Below are positions 48,668 through 51,285 of a stretch of 51,285 nucleotides of DNA, in pieces. Under the pieces are notes generated by a model. The model made no database searches. It was not told the origin of the DNA and saw only the letters and a program-made list of their open reading frames with translations. The position numbers and the translations under genes are program-made. Positions within the stretch are counted from its first letter, which is position 1. Each line of letters begins with the position of its first letter. The stretch spans positions 974,873 to 1,026,157 of the forward strand of contig BFEA01000350.1 of the NCBI GenBank assembly GCA_003427395.1, written 5' to 3'. This DNA comes from Chara braunii (Eukaryota > Streptophyta > Charophyceae > Charales > Characeae).

Positions 48668-49966
48668 GACGATGTATTCGAGGAGGGGGAAATCAAAGAA
48701 GTCTTTCGTGCAGAAGAGTACGATGGCATCTACCTGGAGTTGGGGCTGCTCCTGTCCTGCGAGATGAGGGATAGAGACGCGAGTGCCAAGGCGCAGAAGA
48801 TGAGGCACCTCTATGTAGTAAGAGATGATCACCTGTTTATAAAGCGACAGGCCGGGAATCCCAAAAGGATTATGTGTGGGAAGAAACGGCAGATCGATAT
48901 TATAGCAGCCCTACACAATGGTATAGTAGGGGGGCACAGAGGGGTAGGTGCCACATGTGCAAAGGTAAGTGAACTATACCATTGGGATGGGATGCTGACC
49001 ATGGTCATCAAATACTGCCAGTCTTGTGTACCTTGTCAGGAGAGGTCGGCGCAAAGGTCAGAAAAACTTCTACACCTGAGGTTGGAGAAAGAAGTGGGTG
49101 CGGTTGTATACCTGAACCTACTGTTCATGCCAGCTGGAGAGAATGGGTGTAATTACATCTTCGATGCACGAGACAACCTTACTGGGTTTGTGGACGGTCA
49201 GACAATCCGCACAAAAACCGGCCCGGTTTTGGCAAGTTGCATCGAAGAGTATTACTTGCACTACCGTTTTGTCAAAGACTTCGTGATGGATCGAGGATCG
49301 GAGTTCACTTGTAACGAGGTGCGAACCTTGCTTGCGGGGTACGGCGTAGTGGCAAACTATACTACTGCCGCACACCCGCAGGCGAACGCACCTGTGGAAA
49401 GGGGGCACAGTACCATCACATATCTCTTGGCCAAATGGACGGAAGGTAGGCCTGGTCAGTGGTCGAAGTTCCTGCGAGCGGCCTTCTTCGTGGAGAAAGT
49501 CACGGTGAAAATAACCACCAAGTACGTGCCAACCACGTTGTGGTATGGGAGGCATGCTACCTTTCCCATAGAAAGCTTCTTAAAGACCTGGAGGCGCCAA
49601 AACCCGGAGGTTGATTTGTCCTCCGAGGAATTACTCAATATCCGGGCACGACAAGTAAGGGCCGTCGAAGAGAGGTTGCGAGAGGCCGCCGGTCAGGTAG
49701 AAAGGAGCCGCATGGAGGACAAGATGCGATGGGACCCGATGGCGCGAGTAAGGAAGGAGCCGTTGGCAGTGGGGGATGTCGTATTGATGTATGACTCCTC
49801 CTTGAAAAAACAATGGTCGAGGAAACTCGACAAAAGGTGGATGGGGCCCTATAGGATCTTGCGGTGCGGCGAATTTGGAGCCTACCAGATTGAGGAGTTG
49901 GACGGGACAGGATGGCAGGATTGGGTGTCTGGGACTAGATTGAAGAAGTTTGTGACCAGGGAATAG
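48668..49966 (+). CDS. Element C integrase, long open frame with D-to-N change
   Basis: The open frame runs from about 48668 to TAG 49964. The zinc-binding domain has LHNGIVGGH and YCQSCVPCQ (HHCC). In the catalytic core the position of the first Asp reads VYLNLLFM, that is Asn instead of Asp, while FVMDRGSEF supplies the second Asp and HPQANAPVERGH the Glu. Loss of the first Asp should abolish catalysis. The C-terminal domain (RRWMGPYRIL-like, here DKRWMGPYRI) and end GTRLKKFVTRE are intact. It is the best preserved pol segment in the window; no stops are present. The start is a cleavage product of pol, so no initiating Met is expected. Confidence 0.85.
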   Translation, partial: DDVFEEGEIKEVFRAEEYDGIYLELGLLLSCEMRDRDASAKAQKMRHLYVVRDDHLFIKRQAGNPKRIMCGKKRQIDIIAALHNGIVGGHRGVGATCAKVSELYHWDGMLTMVIKYCQSCVPCQERSAQRSEKLLHLRLEKEVGAVVYLNLLFMPAGENGCNYIFDARDNLTGFVDGQTIRTKTGPVLASCIEEYYLHYRFVKDFVMDRGSEFTCNEVRTLLAGYGVVANYTTAAHPQANAPVERGHSTITYLLAKWTEGRPGQWSKFLRAAFFVEKVTVKITTKYVPTTLWYGRHATFPIESFLKTWRRQNPEVDLSSEELLNIRARQVRAVEERLREAAGQVERSRMEDKMRWDPMARVRKEPLAVGDVVLMYDSSLKKQWSRKLDKRWMGPYRILRCGEFGAYQIEELDGTGWQDWVSGTRLKKFVTRE

Positions 49967-50160
49967 GTAAACAATCCCACATCCCTCCAAGTAAACGCTT
50001 GTTTTAAGGTGTCGTATATCCTGGTTGAGCTAGGCAGAAAATGGAAAGGGGGTGAGGGTATATGTATTGTCGAAGACTTGATGGACTGAGGACTGACATT
50101 GTTGTGTGTTTGTCTGCTTTCTCTCGCCTGATGTTCAGGTCCGACTTTTCTAAGATAGCC

Positions 50161-50466
50161 ATGCAGAAGGGCGGGACGGACACACGGCCACAACAGAGGC
50201 CCCTTAGAGCGTATGGAGGGGGTGGTCAGCGTAGGCCAGTTGGGAGGGAATCCACGCCTGTCTTCGACGACGATAACATAAAGCTCGTTTTGGACGCCTA
50301 CCAGGCTCATGCGGCACGAGAGGGGTGGTCCACCTCGGAGAGGATACGACATCTGAGGGGAGTCAGGCGTTTTGAGTAGCCGATCGCACATATCCGGAAG
50401 GAGGCTTTGACCTGGTAAGATGTGGAGGCAAGGATGCAAAGGCTGAGGACTTCGCCGCTGGGACGT
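50161..50466 (+). pseudogene. Gag N-terminal fragment of another element
   Basis: A frame from ATG 50161 (or 50062) encodes a Gly/Arg/Pro-rich start and then PVFDDDNIKLVLDAYQAHAA and GWSTSERIRHLRG, the form of the N-terminal gag helix in Ty3/gypsy elements. TAG at 50377 and TAA at about 50416 interrupt a frame that otherwise continues with similar composition. A splice-like TGATGTTCAG precedes it. The coding similarity stops where the LTR-like block begins at 50467, so everything after this part of gag has been deleted. Confidence 0.5.
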
Positions 50467-51285
50467 TGTCGGTGCGAATACCCTTACAAGGGTATCCGCC
50501 CTGGTTTTTGCAAGTAACAGGAAATGGTTTTGGTCTAGAGTTTAAGTATACCGCGCTAGGCGCGGCTGCGTCTGTAATTTACGTTGAACAGGATGCTTGA
50601 CTAGCGTAGAGAGTGTGTGGGCGCGCAGGTTTAATGCACGCGTGATTCCTATCTGCTGTTGATCATCGGTTGTTTGTTTAAAGGTATTATTAATATCTAT
50701 TTATATAAGCAGGAACCAGGGATTTTTTTCGGTTGATTGGTACGCTTGATTGAGGCGAGCGCGCGTGCGGGGAAACGACCCCGGCGACGGCATCTGCAAT
50801 AAGGGCGCGATTTTGTGCGGTGAGCAGGATGTCGTAGGATGGCGCGCGGGGCAATTATGGCATGGTATAAACAAATCGACGCGGGCACTGGGAGCCGCGC
50901 TGCCGGTTGTTGGCCCAAAGCATCGCGCCGCACTGCCTATATGGTATTCTGCGGGATTCAGTCCCAGGGCCTGGGCTTAGCCCTATAGGTTACGGCTTTG
51001 GGTTGACGCTATGGAGGTTCGGGGATCGAGGTCGGCAGGGCGTCAGCGCAGCAACTACACCGAAGCATCGCGGAAGGAACCAGTAGGATGGAGGGCCGCC
51101 AGGGCTATCCCCTTCNGTTTTGTTTACAGGGGCGGCGNCAGGCCTGACCTGNGGGACTGGCGTGGCGCNAGCAGCCCCGCTGACCTCTTTCTCTTTTCCT
51201 GTTTTATTTATCAAGCCCCGGTCAAAGACGCGAGACCGCGATGGAATCATGTGGGGGTGTGTTGTATTCGCGGGATTGCCTTTAG
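50467..51285 (+). mobile_element. LTR-like block, copy 2 (runs off the window)
   Basis: This matches 21894-22529 from TGTCGG onward. It includes a palindrome ACCCTTACAAGGGT (50480-50493), TTATATAAGC at 50701, CCTATATGG near 50937 aligned with the copy 1 TATA box, and the GGCTATCCCC..GTTTTGTTTACAGG phrase near 51099. Four single N positions occur after 51110. It may end in the window's last bases or beyond. Confidence 0.55.
50701..50710 (+). promoter_or_regulatory. TATA box in LTR-like block 2
   Basis: TTATATAAGC in an AT-rich stretch followed by AGGAACCAGGG. It is not at the same place as the TATA box of copy 1. Confidence 0.4.

Larger units (their letters stand above)
41834..49966 (+). mobile_element. 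Element C: Ty3/gypsy-type LTR retrotransposon, decayed
   Basis: An LTR-like block (41834-42924, TG...CA) is followed after four bases by a tRNA-Asp primer site and then gag, protease, RT, RNase H and integrase on the plus strand. Coding similarity to element B is clear in RT and integrase (shared YIDD, SLIDLYSGYDQ and ANAPVERGH). No matching 3' LTR is seen after integrase, and the next sequence is a gag fragment from another element, so the 3' end is probably truncated. Confidence 0.85.

Overview
The window is eukaryotic and looks like part of a large, repeat-rich streptophyte genome. A charophyte such as Chara is my best guess, but nothing in the sequence proves it. Supporting signs are nested Ty3/gypsy-type LTR retrotransposons, primer-binding sites matching the 3' end of tRNA-Asp (a primer I know from plant elements), long compound microsatellites, intron-like gaps between short coding blocks, and a U6 snRNA-like sequence. 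There are two assembly gaps (11244-11455 and 40149-40758).

Layout. (1) 1-9.6 kb: host-like DNA. Coding-looking exons lie on the minus strand, separated by GT/CA, GA, TA and CT microsatellites. One block is a CtIP/Sae2/COM1 C-terminal domain with a premature stop. Three blocks share a GDKLYD-like core. A foldback repeat sits at 8.04-8.45 kb. (2) About 9.7-21.9 kb: element A, an LTR element with a long TATA-bearing leader or LTR, a perfect 18-nt tRNA-Asp primer site at 13122, then a compact same-strand array: three copies of a small protein (alpha1-3), six copies of another (beta1-6) plus a short ORF, then gag and a protease fragment. RT and integrase are absent. (3) 21.9-22.5 kb: an LTR-like block, repeated at 50.5-51.3 kb. 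(4) 22530-34796 or further: element B, a gypsy-type element with gag, protease, RT/RNase H and integrase, all decayed, plus an extra ORF after integrase with two SUMO-interacting-motif-like stretches, then tandem-repeat 3' non-coding DNA, a polypurine tract and the 3' LTR. The first 1033 bp of the two LTRs match; the 3' LTR seems to run on for several kb. (5) 34.8-41.5 kb: hairpin-rich DNA, a second TATA box, about 91-bp and 53-bp tandem repeats and a CT tract. (6) 41834-49966: element C, whose LTR carries the U6-like sequence, followed by a tRNA-Asp primer site, gag, a duplicated protease, RT/RNase H and integrase. (7) 50.0-51.3 kb: a gag fragment joined directly to the second LTR-like block.

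How the parts work together. Elements B and C show the standard Ty3/gypsy order: gag, protease, RT, RNase H, integrase. Element A has only gag and part of a protease, so any movement would need enzymes from elsewhere. Its distinctive feature is nine paralogous small ORFs upstream of gag, packed with stop-start overlaps or gaps of at most 18 nt. Several junctions, including gag/protease, carry the same ATGA overlap. This looks like a termination-reinitiation expression strategy and is the most novel candidate system here.

Limits. All comparisons were made by eye. Outer ends of LTRs, exon boundaries and host gene models are approximate. All pol genes carry stops or frameshifts, many explained by C-to-T or G-to-A transitions, so the elements are probably silenced relics.
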